Shown here one piece after another: positions 26,529-35,203 of a DNA stretch of 58,388 nt. The stretch is from Pseudomonas syringae (GTDB taxonomy: Bacteria > Pseudomonadota > Gammaproteobacteria > Pseudomonadales > Pseudomonadaceae). The position numbers were made by a program, and so were the translations under genes. Within the stretch, counting starts at the first letter, position 1. Every line of letters starts with the position of its first letter. Under the pieces are notes generated by a model. It ran no database searches. It was not told the DNA's origin and was given only the letters and a program-made list of their open reading frames with translations. The stretch is taken from contig NZ_LGSI01000022.1 in NCBI RefSeq assembly GCF_001698815.1, forward strand, positions 1-58,388. The letters run 5' to 3'.

Positions 26529-26867
26529 TTATTCGCGCTTGTTGTAGCCGTCGCCGGTGCAGCCCAGGCAGCGCACGAACGCGGCTTTGCCCGGATCAAC
26601 GACCAACGCCTTGCCCGCATCGCCAATACCGCCACCCATTGCCGTGAACGGCAGCGCGACGACAAATAACCCGGCACCCACGACGGTCGCGACGATCAAT
26701 AAGGGCCGAGCGATCAGCAGATCGCCGATCATGGCAAATGCCGGGGGATTCTGGATGCTGTAGACCGGATCGCCGCTACCCTGAGCTGGCGGCTGCGCCA
26801 GCGCCGGCATCGCCTGCAATCCGAAGAGCAGCGTCAGAGTGGCGGCAAGAATACGAAACGGCTTCAT
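26529..26867 (-). CDS. Small exported or membrane protein of unknown function
   Basis: A 112-residue protein with a clear signal peptide ([27 protein letters not shown], cleavage near ALA-QP, about residue 24). A long hydrophobic glycine/valine-rich stretch follows ([35 protein letters not shown]), probably one or two membrane segments. The C-terminus has two cysteines ([16 protein letters not shown]). Similar pseudomonad proteins exist, but I know of no function. The start ATG at 26867 is preceded by an AAGGACC stretch. Longer upstream starts would bury the signal peptide. Confidence 0.7.
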   Translation of the reverse strand: MKPFRILAATLTLLFGLQAMPALAQPPAQGSGDPVYSIQNPPAFAMIGDLLIARPLLIVATVVGAGLFVVALPFTAMGGGIGDAGKALVVDPGKAAFVRCLGCTGDGYNKRE

Positions 26868-26990
26868 GGCATGGTCCTTCAGGCGCAGCGGATTGGGATG
26901 CCGTTCACTATAAACAGCGATGGGGCTTAAGCAAGGGGCGCAAGTGTTGCGAGGGTTGATCACGCCCTGTCAGCGGCCTACCCAAATCAG

Positions 26991-27093
26991 GTAGGACCGG
27001 ACTTGTCCGGGAAAGCTTCGGGTCATGCAATGAAGCAGGGCTGGCAGATTGAGGTGGTCAGGCTGGCCGCTTCGGGGACAAGTCCCCTCCTAC
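26991..27093. repeat. REP inverted repeat, family A
   Basis: The left arm core CCGGACTTGTCCGG and right arm core GGGGACAAGTCCCC are flanked by GTAGGA and TCCTAC. It lies 3' of mutM. Confidence 0.85.
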
Positions 27094-27111
27094 AGATCGC
27101 GCGCCGATCCG

Positions 27112-27924
27112 CTAACGCTGGCATTTCGGACAATACACACTCGCCCGCTGCCCCAGCTTGATCTCCCGCAGGGTTGTGCCACAGACCTTGCAGGGCTGGT
27201 CGCCGCGACCATAAGCGAACAGTTCCTGCTGGAAGTAGCCCGGCTTGCCGTCGCCGCCGGTGAAGTCGCGCAACGTCGTGCCGCCACGCTCGATGGCATG
27301 GGCCAGGATGCGTTTGATTTCCACGGCAAGCACCAGATAACGCGCCCTGGAAATACTCTTGGCCTCCCGGCGCGGATCGATGCCCGCAGCGAACAACGCT
27401 TCCGTCGCGTAAATATTGCCGACGCCAACCACCACGGCGTTATCCATGATGAACGGCTTCACGGCAATCGTCTTGCCACGGGAGCGTTCAAACAGGCGCT
27501 CGCCGTCAAACAGATCGGTCAACGGCTCCGGCCCGAGACGTATCAACAGTTCGTGGTTGAGCGGATCAAGACTCCAGAGCATCGCCCCGAAACGCCGCGG
27601 ATCGGTGTAGCGCAGGGCCAGCCCGGACTCCAGCTCGATATCGACGTGCTCATGCTTGAGCGCGGGCAAGCCGACCTCAACCAGACGCAAATTGCCCGAC
27701 ATGCCCAAATGGCTGATCAACGTGCCGACTTCGGCCTGAATCAGCAGGTATTTGGCGCGGCGCTCGACCAGCACGATTTTCTGACCCGACAGGCGCACAT
27801 CGAGGTCTTCCGGGATCGGCCAGCGCAGGCGCCGATCACGGACGATGACGCGGCTGACCCGCTGACCTTCCAGATGAGGCGCAATGCCTCGGCGGGTGGT
27901 TTCGACTTCAGGTAATTCAGGCAT
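27112..27924 (-). CDS. mutM: Formamidopyrimidine-DNA glycosylase
   Basis: MutM (Fpg) excises 8-oxoguanine and formamidopyrimidines and nicks the abasic site. The 270-residue enzyme starts [13 protein letters not shown] (the Pro2 nucleophile and Glu3 after Met removal). It has the Lys of the SRGKT region, the helix-two-turn-helix [19 protein letters not shown], and a C-terminal zinc finger [24 protein letters not shown]. The ATG at 27924 is fixed by the required Pro2. It lies 43 bp from the HDOD gene stop on the same strand. Confidence 0.97.
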   Translation of the reverse strand: MPELPEVETTRRGIAPHLEGQRVSRVIVRDRRLRWPIPEDLDVRLSGQKIVLVERRAKYLLIQAEVGTLISHLGMSGNLRLVEVGLPALKHEHVDIELESGLALRYTDPRRFGAMLWSLDPLNHELLIRLGPEPLTDLFDGERLFERSRGKTIAVKPFIMDNAVVVGVGNIYATEALFAAGIDPRREAKSISRARYLVLAVEIKRILAHAIERGGTTLRDFTGGDGKPGYFQQELFAYGRGDQPCKVCGTTLREIKLGQRASVYCPKCQR

Positions 27925-27967
27925 GGGCAACTCGGTGGAGCGCGGGTGGAAGGCCGTCAGCACACGG

Positions 27968-28834
27968 TCAGTGTGCGGCCAGTTCGCGAATGCTTTCTTT
28001 GAGGTTTTCGAAATCGTAATCGGACAGACCGACGTAATCCAGAATCAGATGCCCGATAGCATTCCATTCATGATCTTCGCTCTGATTGCCCAGCACCCGG
28101 TGGGACGCGCAGATATGCTCGGCCATCTTCAATACCGCCAGCAGATTCTTCAGTGGCGCGTTGCGCCCGGAATCATCCTGGAAAATCGCCAGCGCATTGT
28201 GATGGTTGGCAATCGCGTTGCTGACATGCTCCGGCAAACGCCAGGACTTGGCGGTGAAATAACCCACCACGGCATGGTTGGTATTCAACGCCTCGTTTTC
28301 AGTGTCCACCACCCGCGTGGTCGGGCTGGCATTGGCATAGCCTTGCTCAAGTACATCCATATAGTTGGGAAAACGCTTGAGCATCAGCGGAATACCGCAA
28401 TCATGAAACAGACCCAGCGCGTAGGCTTCGTCCACGGTTTGCGAGCCGATGCGCTTGGCCAGCGTCAGACTGGTATTGGCCACGTCCTGCGCTGAATCCC
28501 AGAAACGGTTCAGAGTCACGATGGTTTCGTCAGTCATCTCGCCCCTGATCGACTGGGCGTTGATCAGATTGATGACAGTGCGGCTGCCCAACAGATTCAC
28601 GGCGCGCTGGATCGAGGCGATCTTGTTGGTCAGCCCGTAATGCGGCGAATTGACGATCTTCAGGAGCGCCCCTGACAAACCGGGGTCCTGCGAGATCAGG
28701 CGGGAGATCACGCCCAGATCCGGGTCGGGCATGTACTGCTCCATCTGCAAATCCACCATGATTTGCGGCTGCGGCGGCACGCTGATGCCTTGCAAGGCCT
28801 GCTGGATTTGCTCGGGGGTTAGCTCTTCGGACAT
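27968..28834 (-). CDS. HDOD domain signalling protein
   Basis: The 288-residue protein is essentially one HDOD domain (a metal-independent relative of HD phosphohydrolases). HDOD proteins act in bacterial signalling and regulation, but the biochemistry is unsettled. Family features are [38 protein letters not shown] and [17 protein letters not shown]. No GGDEF, EAL or receiver domain is attached. I favour the ATG at 28834 ([14 protein letters not shown]). The frame stays open to ATGs at 28888 and 28927, and no start has a strong ribosome site, so the N-terminus is uncertain. It is upstream of mutM and probably co-transcribed. Confidence 0.85.
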   Translation of the reverse strand: MSEELTPEQIQQALQGISVPPQPQIMVDLQMEQYMPDPDLGVISRLISQDPGLSGALLKIVNSPHYGLTNKIASIQRAVNLLGSRTVINLINAQSIRGEMTDETIVTLNRFWDSAQDVANTSLTLAKRIGSQTVDEAYALGLFHDCGIPLMLKRFPNYMDVLEQGYANASPTTRVVDTENEALNTNHAVVGYFTAKSWRLPEHVSNAIANHHNALAIFQDDSGRNAPLKNLLAVLKMAEHICASHRVLGNQSEDHEWNAIGHLILDYVGLSDYDFENLKESIRELAAH

Positions 28835-29104
28835 AGGTACGCACTCGGGGGCAGACCTGGATTCTACCCCTGAGGCCTCCAATTCCATAACCACTGATTC
28901 ATAAGCTTTACAAGTTGGACGCGTCAAGAATGCGCACTAGCGTGCGTATTTCCCGGCCAAAGCATTCAATTCAATGACTAAATGCGTCTGAGTCTCACTC
29001 CGCGTGAAAGAAATTTCATGAGTTACAAAACGTGAGCGTCGAAGCCCGGAGTACCGCTAGCCGGTTAATTACGGTGATCTCGGCCCCAGAACGGCATGAC
29101 GCGC

Positions 29105-29110
29105 TATAAT
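29105..29110 (+). promoter_or_regulatory. Candidate -10 element for rlmI
   Basis: A perfect TATAAT lies 26 bp before the rlmI ATG at the end of the 302-bp divergent gap 28835-29136. No good -35 is seen and nothing else is recognisable in the gap. Confidence 0.45.
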
Positions 29111-29136
29111 CCCGCTCTTTTTTCCGGAGCGACGTC

Positions 29137-30333
29137 ATGTCCCTGCCTAGCTTGCGCCTCAAAGCCAACGCCGACCGTCGCCTGCGCGCCGGTCACCTGT
29201 GGGTCTACAGCAACGAAATCGACGTAGCCGCGACCCCGCTGAACGGCTTTGCCGCAGGCGACCAAGCCCTGCTGGAAGCCGCTGGCGGCAAACCGCTGGG
29301 CATCGTGGCCATGAGCCCCAACAACCTGATCTGCGCACGCCTGGTTTCGCGCGACATCAAGTTGCCGCTGGACAAATCGCTGCTGGTGCACCGTATCAAC
29401 GTCGCGCTGTCGTTGCGTGAGCGTCTGTTCGACAAGCCGTTCTATCGCCTGGTCTTCGGTGACTCCGACCTGCTGCCGGGTCTGGTGGTCGATCGTTTTG
29501 GCGACATCCTGGTCGTCCAGCTGGCTTCGGCCACCATGGAAAACCTCAAGGACGACGTCATTGCTGCGCTGGTACAGGTGCTCAAGCCAAGCGGCATCCT
29601 GTTCAAGAACGACTCGGCTGCTCGCGACGCCGAAGGCCTGAATCGCTATGTCGAAACCGTCTTTGGCCTGGTTCCGGAGTGGGTCGCGCTGGAAGAGAAC
29701 GGCGTGAAATTCGAAGCGCCGGTCATGGCCGGGCAGAAAACCGGCTGGTTCTACGACCACCGCATGAATCGCGCGCGCATTGCGCCGTACGTCAAAGGCA
29801 GACGCGTTCTGGACTTGTACAGCTACATCGGCGGCTGGGGGATTCAGGCGGCCGCGTTCGGCGCCAGCGACGTGACTTGCGTCGACGCATCCTCGTTCGC
29901 CCTGGATGGCGTGGAGCGTAACGCCGCGTTGAACGGCTTCGCGGAAAAAATGACCTGCATCGAAGGCGATGTATTCGAAGCGCTGAAAGAGCTGAAAGCA
30001 GGCGAAGAGCGTTTCGACGTGATCATTACCGATCCTCCGGCGTTCATCAAACGCAAGAAAGACATGAAAAACGGCGAAGGCGCGTATCGCCGCCTGAACG
30101 AGCAAGCCATGCGTTTGCTCAGCAAGGACGGTATCCTGATCAGCGCTTCGTGCTCGATGCACTTGCCGGAAGATGACCTGCAAAACATCCTCCTGACCAG
30201 CGCCCGCCATCTTGATCGCAACATCCAGCTGCTGGAACGCGGCAGCCAGGGCCCGGATCACCCGGTGCACCCGGCAATCGCCGAAACGCGCTACATCAAG
30301 AGCATCACTTGCCGGTTGCTGCCTAATAGCTGA
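29137..30333 (+). CDS. rlmI: 23S rRNA (cytosine-1962-C5)-methyltransferase
   Basis: RlmI methylates C1962 of 23S rRNA. The 398-residue protein has an N-terminal PUA domain (about 1-75, LRLKANADRRLRAGHLWVYSNEID). A central EEHEA-like domain (about 80-190) and a C-terminal Rossmann methyltransferase (about 200-398) follow. The latter has motif I VLDLYSYIGGWGIQAAAFGA, DVIITDPPAFIKRKKD (motif IV) and the conserved Cys in ISASCSMH. Length and layout match the family. It is an isolated gene. Confidence 0.93.
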   Translation: MSLPSLRLKANADRRLRAGHLWVYSNEIDVAATPLNGFAAGDQALLEAAGGKPLGIVAMSPNNLICARLVSRDIKLPLDKSLLVHRINVALSLRERLFDKPFYRLVFGDSDLLPGLVVDRFGDILVVQLASATMENLKDDVIAALVQVLKPSGILFKNDSAARDAEGLNRYVETVFGLVPEWVALEENGVKFEAPVMAGQKTGWFYDHRMNRARIAPYVKGRRVLDLYSYIGGWGIQAAAFGASDVTCVDASSFALDGVERNAALNGFAEKMTCIEGDVFEALKELKAGEERFDVIITDPPAFIKRKKDMKNGEGAYRRLNEQAMRLLSKDGILISASCSMHLPEDDLQNILLTSARHLDRNIQLLERGSQGPDHPVHPAIAETRYIKSITCRLLPNS

Positions 30334-30388
30334 TTCGGCTGATAAATCCCTGCCCGCTGCAATGGCGGGCGGGGATGAGAAAGATTTT

Positions 30389-30453
30389 GTAGGAGCCAAC
30401 TTGTTGGCGAGGCGGAGTTTCAGGCCCCTTCGCGAGCAAGCTCGCTCCCACAC
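30389..30453. repeat. Mosaic REP: family E left arm with family D right arm
   Basis: The left arm has core GCCAACTTGTTGGC (family E, as in the rpiA leader). The right arm has core GCGAGCAAGCTCGC (family D). They still pair in their outer parts. The rlmI-30718 gap (384 bp) contains this repeat. The rest (30454-30717) holds only short frames without coding character. Confidence 0.75.
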
Positions 30454-30717
30454 AAGTTCGCTTCAACGGGGACTACCGCAAGTCCGAATTCCTACACCCC
30501 TCGCGTCCAGTAATGAACCTGAAACCATTCCCACTGTCTGTGACTTGGGGATAAAACGGATGGCGTGTCGGACGTAGAACCCAAACGGGCTTCAGCTTTG
30601 CGTCAGCCCGTCGCCAAACTCCGCAGCAGTAGCAGCGATATGCCTGGCAAATCGTTGCCCCATCTTTACCGGCCCGTGCATCGGCGCCTTTATCTTTTCC
30701 TTTCATCGAAGATAACA

Positions 30718-31404
30718 ATGTCTATGTCTCGTCACCTTTCTGCATTCCTCTCTCGACTCCCACAACTGCTGAACCAGCCGCGTCGCGCCATTGTTGGTGC
30801 CGGCTTGCTCGGCGGTCTGCTCGCCCTGTGTGGCCCAACCCACGCCGCGGAAACCAAACCCAATGAACGCTGGGTCAGCGACAGCCTCAACACCTTTGTC
30901 CGTAGTGGCCCAACCGATGGCTACCGGATTGTCGGCACCCTGAAATCCGGACAAAAAGTCGAATTGCTCAACACCCAAGGCGACTACAGCCAGGTCCGCA
31001 GCGAAGGCGGCGGCACCGTATGGATTCCAAGCAGCGACTTGCAGAGCGTGCCGAGCCCCACCGAGCGCTTGCCGGAGCTGTCCCAGCAAGTGGTGGACCT
31101 GACCAGCCAGTTGAAGAACATCGACGACACCTGGAAGACCCGTGTGCAAGGCATGCAGGAGACGCTGGATACCCGCAAGAAATTGATCGACGAACTCGAA
31201 GCCCGCACCAAGGACCTCAACGCGCAACTGGTCGATAGCCAGTCGGAACTGCGCAGTACCCAGGCCAAGCTGGGCGACGAGAACAAACAGGTGCTGATGC
31301 GCTATATGGTCTACGGCGGCAGCATCGCCGGCGCCGGATTACTGGTCGGCCTTATCATTCCCGCGCTAACCCGTGGCCGCAAGAAGAATGATGGGTGGGT
31401 TTGA
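30718..31404 (+). CDS. SH3-domain membrane protein (TIGR04211/YgiM-like)
   Basis: A 228-residue protein. An Arg-rich start and hydrophobic stretch (about 25-44, IVGAGLLGGLLALCGPTHA) form a signal peptide. A bacterial SH3 domain follows (about 50-110, RWVSDSLNTFVRSGPTDGYRIVGTLKSGQKVELL). Next is a coiled-coil region (about 115-195, rich in Leu/Gln/Glu heptads), then a C-terminal TM helix (YMVYGGSIAGAGLLVGLIIPALTRGRKK). This layout matches the TIGR04211 family. E. coli YgiM belongs here. Its role is unknown, presumably in the envelope. The start is ATG 30718 or 30724. The open frame extends upstream, but without family similarity. Confidence 0.85.
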   Translation: MSMSRHLSAFLSRLPQLLNQPRRAIVGAGLLGGLLALCGPTHAAETKPNERWVSDSLNTFVRSGPTDGYRIVGTLKSGQKVELLNTQGDYSQVRSEGGGTVWIPSSDLQSVPSPTERLPELSQQVVDLTSQLKNIDDTWKTRVQGMQETLDTRKKLIDELEARTKDLNAQLVDSQSELRSTQAKLGDENKQVLMRYMVYGGSIAGAGLLVGLIIPALTRGRKKNDGWV

Positions 31405-31437
31405 TCGAGTCGCAATTTGCGGATTAAGCCTCGGTCT

Positions 31438-31545
31438 GCAGGAGCGAGGCTTGCCCGCGAATGAGGGCGGTACATCCCGCCGAAGCTGGAAACCAGAATC
31501 GACGTCTTCGGGGACAAGGTGGAGCGCCACCCCGGCCCCTCCTAC
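31438..31545. repeat. Mosaic REP: family B left arm, family A right arm with hairpin insertion
   Basis: The left arm has core GCGAGGCTTGCCCGCGA (B). The right arm is family A (TTCGGGGACAAG ... CCCCTCCTAC) with GGTGGAGCGCCACC inserted after ACAAG. The arms no longer pair well over the core. It lies between the convergent 30718 gene and rnk. Confidence 0.75.
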
Positions 31546-31569
31546 CGAATTGACGTTTGAGGCGCGATG

Positions 31570-31980
31570 TTACTGGTCGTACTCGCCCGCCGCTTCCGGC
31601 TGATATTCCACTGCCAGTAACGTGAGCTTGAGGGTTTTGCCGCCCGGCGCGGGCCAGTCGATGTGCTGGCCGACTTGCAGGCCCAGCAAGGCCGTACCAA
31701 CCGGGGCGAGCACGGAAACAGTGCCCTCGGCGCCGGCGTCCTGCGGATAGACCAGCGTCAGGTGGTAATCCTTGTGGCTGATCTCTTCGCGGCAATGCAC
31801 GCGCGAATTCATGGTTACAACACCTGCGGGTACTTCATCGTGGCCAACCACTTGTTCAGCGCGGTCCAGTTCGGCTTGCAGCGCTTCAACGCCCGGCGTG
31901 TCTTCGTCCAGGCCGTCAATCAATTGCTCAAGGCGCTGCACGTCGAGTCGTGTGAGGATGATGGAAGGTGGGGTGCTCAT
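31570..31980 (-). CDS. rnk: Nucleoside diphosphate kinase regulator Rnk
   Basis: Rnk is a GreA/GreB-like protein that binds RNA polymerase. It was first named for its effect on nucleoside diphosphate kinase and alginate in Pseudomonas. The 136-residue protein has a short N-terminal coiled coil (about 8-48, LTRLDVQRLEQLIDGL) and a C-terminal FKBP-like Gre domain (SRVHCREEISHKDYHLTLVYPQDAG and VSVLAPVGTALLGLQVGQHIDWP). The start is the ATG at 31980 with an AAGGAG site. Confidence 0.93.
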   Translation of the reverse strand: MSTPPSIILTRLDVQRLEQLIDGLDEDTPGVEALQAELDRAEQVVGHDEVPAGVVTMNSRVHCREEISHKDYHLTLVYPQDAGAEGTVSVLAPVGTALLGLQVGQHIDWPAPGGKTLKLTLLAVEYQPEAAGEYDQ

Positions 31981-32010
31981 GGAGGCAGACTCCTTATTTC
32001 TGCGCGACAT

Positions 32011-32042
32011 AAAACAAAACCCCACCGGATTCGGCGGGGTTT
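32011..32042 (-). terminator. Intrinsic terminator downstream of the cyaY-DUF1289 pair
   Basis: The hairpin AAACCCC(A)CCG / CGG(C)GGGGTTT has a GATT loop. On the minus strand it is followed by TTTTGTTTT. It lies 85 bp after the DUF1289 stop and just upstream of rnk, so it separates the two units. Confidence 0.8.
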
Positions 32043-32127
32043 CAGGACGAGCTTCGATGAATGAAGCATGTCTGGACACTAACACAGACGGACAAATACA
32101 CAACCTGACGGGCGGGTCAGGCCAGCC

Positions 32128-32379
32128 TCAGTCTTCGGCGGCTTGATTTGGGTCAGACAATGCGCGGCGCGCCTGGGCGCCAGCGCAAATTTGCCGGCGA
32201 CGTTCGTCGTCGGCCGAGCGCCATTCGCGGATATCTTCGACATGGCGAAAACAACCGAGGCAGACTTTCTGCTCGTCCAGGCGGCACAGGCTGATGCACG
32301 GGGAAGCCACCGCCGGGCTGATGTTGCTGAACAAGGGTTTCGGCGCACGCACCGGTGCGGTTGTAGCCGTATCCGTCAC
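32128..32379 (-). CDS. DUF1289 domain protein
   Basis: An 83-residue protein whose core reads VASPCISLCRLDEQKVCLGCFRHVEDIREWRSADDERRRQI. The pattern CxxxCxxxxxxxCxGCxRxxxEIxxW defines DUF1289. The four cysteines suggest a metal or Fe-S site (inference). The start is the ATG at 32379. It follows cyaY with a 2-bp gap, so the two are surely co-transcribed. Pairing with a frataxin homologue fits an iron-related role but does not prove it. Confidence 0.9.
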   Translation of the reverse strand: MTDTATTAPVRAPKPLFSNISPAVASPCISLCRLDEQKVCLGCFRHVEDIREWRSADDERRRQICAGAQARRALSDPNQAAED

Positions 32380-32381
32380 AA

Positions 32382-32714
32382 TCAGATCTCGTCGAAGTCG
32401 AGCTTGACGCTCGCCTGTTCAAGGGTGATGCGCGCCAGCATTTCGCTCAACAGCTCGTCGCTGGAGTCGCAAACCCAACGTTTTTCTTCTTCGTCGTAGT
32501 CGAAGTGAAAACCGCCGGAACGCGCGGCCAGCCAGAGCTGACGCAACGGTTCCTGGCGACTGAAAATCAGTTGGCTGCCGTTTTCGAACTTGACGGTCAG
32601 CACGCCAGCGGAGTTTTCCAGATCAACGTCCAGACCACTCTCGTCGAAAATATCTTCCAGCGATTGCTGGGTGGCATCGACCAGATCGTGAAAACGGGCT
32701 TCGGTCAAACTCAT
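32382..32714 (-). CDS. cyaY: Iron-sulfur cluster assembly protein CyaY (frataxin homologue)
   Basis: CyaY binds iron on an acidic ridge and modulates the IscS cysteine desulfurase. The 110-residue protein has the helix MSLTEARFHDLVDATQQSLEDIFDE with acidic residues, then the beta sheet GVLTVKFENGSQLIFSRQEPLRQLWLAARSGGFHFDYD, which includes the conserved QxPxxxLWLAxxxGGxHF motif. Divergent from lptM, upstream of DUF1289. Confidence 0.95.
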   Translation of the reverse strand: MSLTEARFHDLVDATQQSLEDIFDESGLDVDLENSAGVLTVKFENGSQLIFSRQEPLRQLWLAARSGGFHFDYDEEEKRWVCDSSDELLSEMLARITLEQASVKLDFDEI

Positions 32715-32888
32715 TACGTGAACCTCGAAAAGTGTCTACTGACGGCGCAGCGACGCAAGATACGGTCGCTTAAACGTAAATGCAAAGCTTACCCGCTCAA
32801 CGAGCATGGTAGACGCCAATAATCCGCACACCAGGCCAAAACATAGCCCAACCGCGTCAAACCCCCGCCGGACGGGAAGCCCGCCACG

Positions 32889-32917
32889 TAGGCAAGGCGC
32901 TGGGTGGCCGGTATACT
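32889..32917 (+). promoter_or_regulatory. Candidate sigma-70 promoter of the lptM-lysA operon
   Basis: A -35-like TAGGCA (32889-32894) and a -10 TATACT (32912-32917) are separated by 17 bp. The -10 ends 35 bp before the lptM ATG. Confidence 0.45.
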
Positions 32918-32952
32918 CGGGCGCAATTAATGCTTTTACAAAGGATTTCGCC

Positions 32953-33099
32953 ATGAAGCGCCTGATCTCTTCGCTTGCTGCGCTTGTCGCGGTCGCCTGT
33001 CTTGTTGCCGCCTGCGGTCAAAAAGGCCCGCTTTATCTGCCTGATGACACCAAATCTCCAGACGAACAAGCCAAGTCGCAATCGCATAAGCATCTTTAA
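32953..33099 (+). CDS. lptM: LptM-type small lipoprotein (formerly LppL)
   Basis: A 48-residue lipoprotein precursor. The signal peptide [20 protein letters not shown] precedes the lipobox LVAAC, with lipidated Cys21, and the mature start [12 protein letters not shown] is the diagnostic LptM motif. In E. coli LptM helps mature the LPS translocon LptD. The Gly-Pro-Leu-Tyr-Leu-Pro signature is retained here. It is first in the lysA operon, 9 bp before lysA. Confidence 0.93.
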   Translation: MKRLISSLAALVAVACLVAACGQKGPLYLPDDTKSPDEQAKSQSHKHL

Positions 33100-33108
33100 G
33101 GGAATTAC

Positions 33109-34356
33109 ATGGACGCCTTCAACTACCGCGACGGTGAGCTGTTCGCGGAGGGAGTAGCGTTGTCTGCCATTGCCGAGCGTTTCGGCACGCCGACCTACGT
33201 CTATTCCCGTGCGCATATAGAAGCGCAATATCGCGCGTTTGCCGACGCGCTGAGCGGCATGCCGCATTTGGTGTGTTTCGCCGTCAAAGCCAACTCCAAC
33301 CTGGGCGTGCTCAATGTCCTGGCGCGTATCGGCGCCGGTTTCGACATTGTTTCCCGTGGCGAGCTGGAGCGTGTGCTGGCCGCTGGAGGTCAGGCTGACA
33401 AGATTGTGTTTTCCGGCGTCGGCAAGACCCGCGATGACATGCGGCGCGCCCTGGAAGTCGGCGTGCATTGCTTCAACGTCGAATCCACTGACGAGCTTGA
33501 GCGCCTGCAGATCGTTGCGGCTGAACTGAATGTGCGGGCGCCGATCTCCCTGCGCGTCAATCCGGACGTCGATGCGGGCACGCATCCGTACATTTCCACC
33601 GGTCTGAAAGAGAACAAGTTCGGCATCGCCATTGCGGACGCCGAAGACGTGTACATCCGCGCCGCGCAGCTGCCGAATCTGGAAGTGGTCGGCGTCGATT
33701 GCCATATCGGTTCGCAACTGACCACGCTGGAACCCTTCATTGATGCGCTGGATCGCCTGCTCGCGCTGGTTGATCGCCTCGGTGATTGCGGCATCCACTT
33801 GCGTCATATCGATCTGGGTGGCGGGCTCGGCGTGCGTTATCGCGACGAAGAGCCGCCGCTGGCGTCGGACTACATCAAGGCCGTGCGTGAACGCCTGGAC
33901 GGTCGCGACCTGTCGCTGGTTTTCGAACCCGGCCGTTTCATCGTCGCCAACGCTGGTGTGCTGCTGACCCAGGTCGAGTACCTCAAGCACACCGAACACA
34001 AGGATTTCGCCATCGTCGACGCGGCGATGAACGACCTGATCCGCCCGGCGCTGTATCAGGCCTGGATGGACGTCACGGCGGTTCGCCCGCGCGATACTGC
34101 GCCGCGCACCTACGACATCGTCGGCCCGATCTGCGAAACCGGTGACTTCCTGGCCAAAGGCCGCGAGCTGGCACTGGCTGAAGGCGATCTGCTTGCCGTG
34201 CATTCGGCAGGCGCCTACGGTTTTGTAATGAGCTCGAACTACAACACCCGTGGCCGCACCGCTGAAGTACTGGTCGACGGCGCGCAAGCTTTCGAAGTAC
34301 GCCGCCGGGAAACCGTGGCCGAGCTGTTTGCCGGCGAAAGCCTGCTGCCGGAGTAA
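33109..34356 (+). CDS. lysA: Diaminopimelate decarboxylase
   Basis: LysA makes lysine from meso-diaminopimelate using PLP. The 415 residues form an alanine-racemase-like barrel plus a beta domain. The PLP lysine is in CFAVKANSNLGVL (about residue 60), the glycine-rich HIDLGGGLGVRY binds phosphate, and EPGRFIVANAGVLL and GPICETGDFLAKGREL carry the substrate-site residues including the catalytic Cys. It is followed by dapF with a 3-bp gap, so two lysine and cell-wall pathway enzymes are coupled. Confidence 0.97.
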   Translation: MDAFNYRDGELFAEGVALSAIAERFGTPTYVYSRAHIEAQYRAFADALSGMPHLVCFAVKANSNLGVLNVLARIGAGFDIVSRGELERVLAAGGQADKIVFSGVGKTRDDMRRALEVGVHCFNVESTDELERLQIVAAELNVRAPISLRVNPDVDAGTHPYISTGLKENKFGIAIADAEDVYIRAAQLPNLEVVGVDCHIGSQLTTLEPFIDALDRLLALVDRLGDCGIHLRHIDLGGGLGVRYRDEEPPLASDYIKAVRERLDGRDLSLVFEPGRFIVANAGVLLTQVEYLKHTEHKDFAIVDAAMNDLIRPALYQAWMDVTAVRPRDTAPRTYDIVGPICETGDFLAKGRELALAEGDLLAVHSAGAYGFVMSSNYNTRGRTAEVLVDGAQAFEVRRRETVAELFAGESLLPE

Positions 34357-34359
34357 CCC

Positions 34360-35190
34360 ATGCTGCTGCGTTTTACCAAGATGCACGGCCTGGGCAACGA
34401 CTTCATGGTTCTGGACCTTGTGAGTCAGCACGCGCATATTTTGCCCAAGCACGCCAAGCAATGGGGCGATCGGCATACCGGCGTGGGCTTCGATCAGCTG
34501 TTGCTGGTGGAAACCCCGACCAACCCGGACGTGGATTTCCGTTACCGGATCTTCAACTCCGATGGCTCCGAGGTCGAGCAGTGCGGCAACGGTGCGCGCT
34601 GTTTCGCCCGTTTCGTGCTGGATAAACGCCTGACCGCTAAGCGCCAGATCAAGGTCGAGACCAAAAGCGGGATTATCGAACTGGACATCCGCAACGATGG
34701 CCAGATCAGCGTCGACATGGGGCCGCCGCGCCTGATCCCGGAAGAAATTCCGTTTCAGGCTGTGGAACAGGCCTTGAGCTACAGCCTTGATGTAGACGGA
34801 CAAACCGTCGAGCTGGCGGCGGTGTCGATGGGTAATCCCCACGCAGTGCTGCGCGTCGACGACATCAACAATGCCCCGGTGCACACACTCGGGCCGAAAA
34901 TCGAGCATCACCCACGCTTTCCCGCGCGAGTGAACGTCGGTTTCCTGTATGTCGTGGATCGTCAGCGCGCACAGTTGCGGGTCTGGGAACGCGGCGCCGG
35001 GGAAACCCAGGCATGCGGCACCGGAGCATGCGCCGCAGCCGTTGCAGCCATCAGCCAGGGCTGGATGGATTCGCCGCTGTTGATCGACCTGCCGGGTGGC
35101 CGCTTGTCCATCGAATGGGCCGGCCCAGGTCACCCGGTCATGATGACCGGCCCCGCTGTTCGGGTTTATGAAGGCCAAGTTCGTCTATAA
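34360..35190 (+). CDS. dapF: Diaminopimelate epimerase
   Basis: DapF interconverts LL- and meso-diaminopimelate without a cofactor, using two cysteines. The 276-residue protein has both: CGNGARCF (about 72-79) and [14 protein letters not shown] (about 218-225). It also has the N-terminal [15 protein letters not shown]. The ATG lies 3 bp after the lysA stop. Confidence 0.97.
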   Translation: MLLRFTKMHGLGNDFMVLDLVSQHAHILPKHAKQWGDRHTGVGFDQLLLVETPTNPDVDFRYRIFNSDGSEVEQCGNGARCFARFVLDKRLTAKRQIKVETKSGIIELDIRNDGQISVDMGPPRLIPEEIPFQAVEQALSYSLDVDGQTVELAAVSMGNPHAVLRVDDINNAPVHTLGPKIEHHPRFPARVNVGFLYVVDRQRAQLRVWERGAGETQACGTGACAAAVAAISQGWMDSPLLIDLPGGRLSIEWAGPGHPVMMTGPAVRVYEGQVRL

Positions 35191-35203
35191 GTGAGCAAAT
35201 GCG

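Noticed and set aside
32857..35178. 773-codon open frame on the minus strand opposite lptM-lysA-dapF
   Set aside because: It is the antisense shadow of three well-identified genes in a high-GC region. Its composition (His/Gln/Arg-rich) has no domain and no ribosome site.
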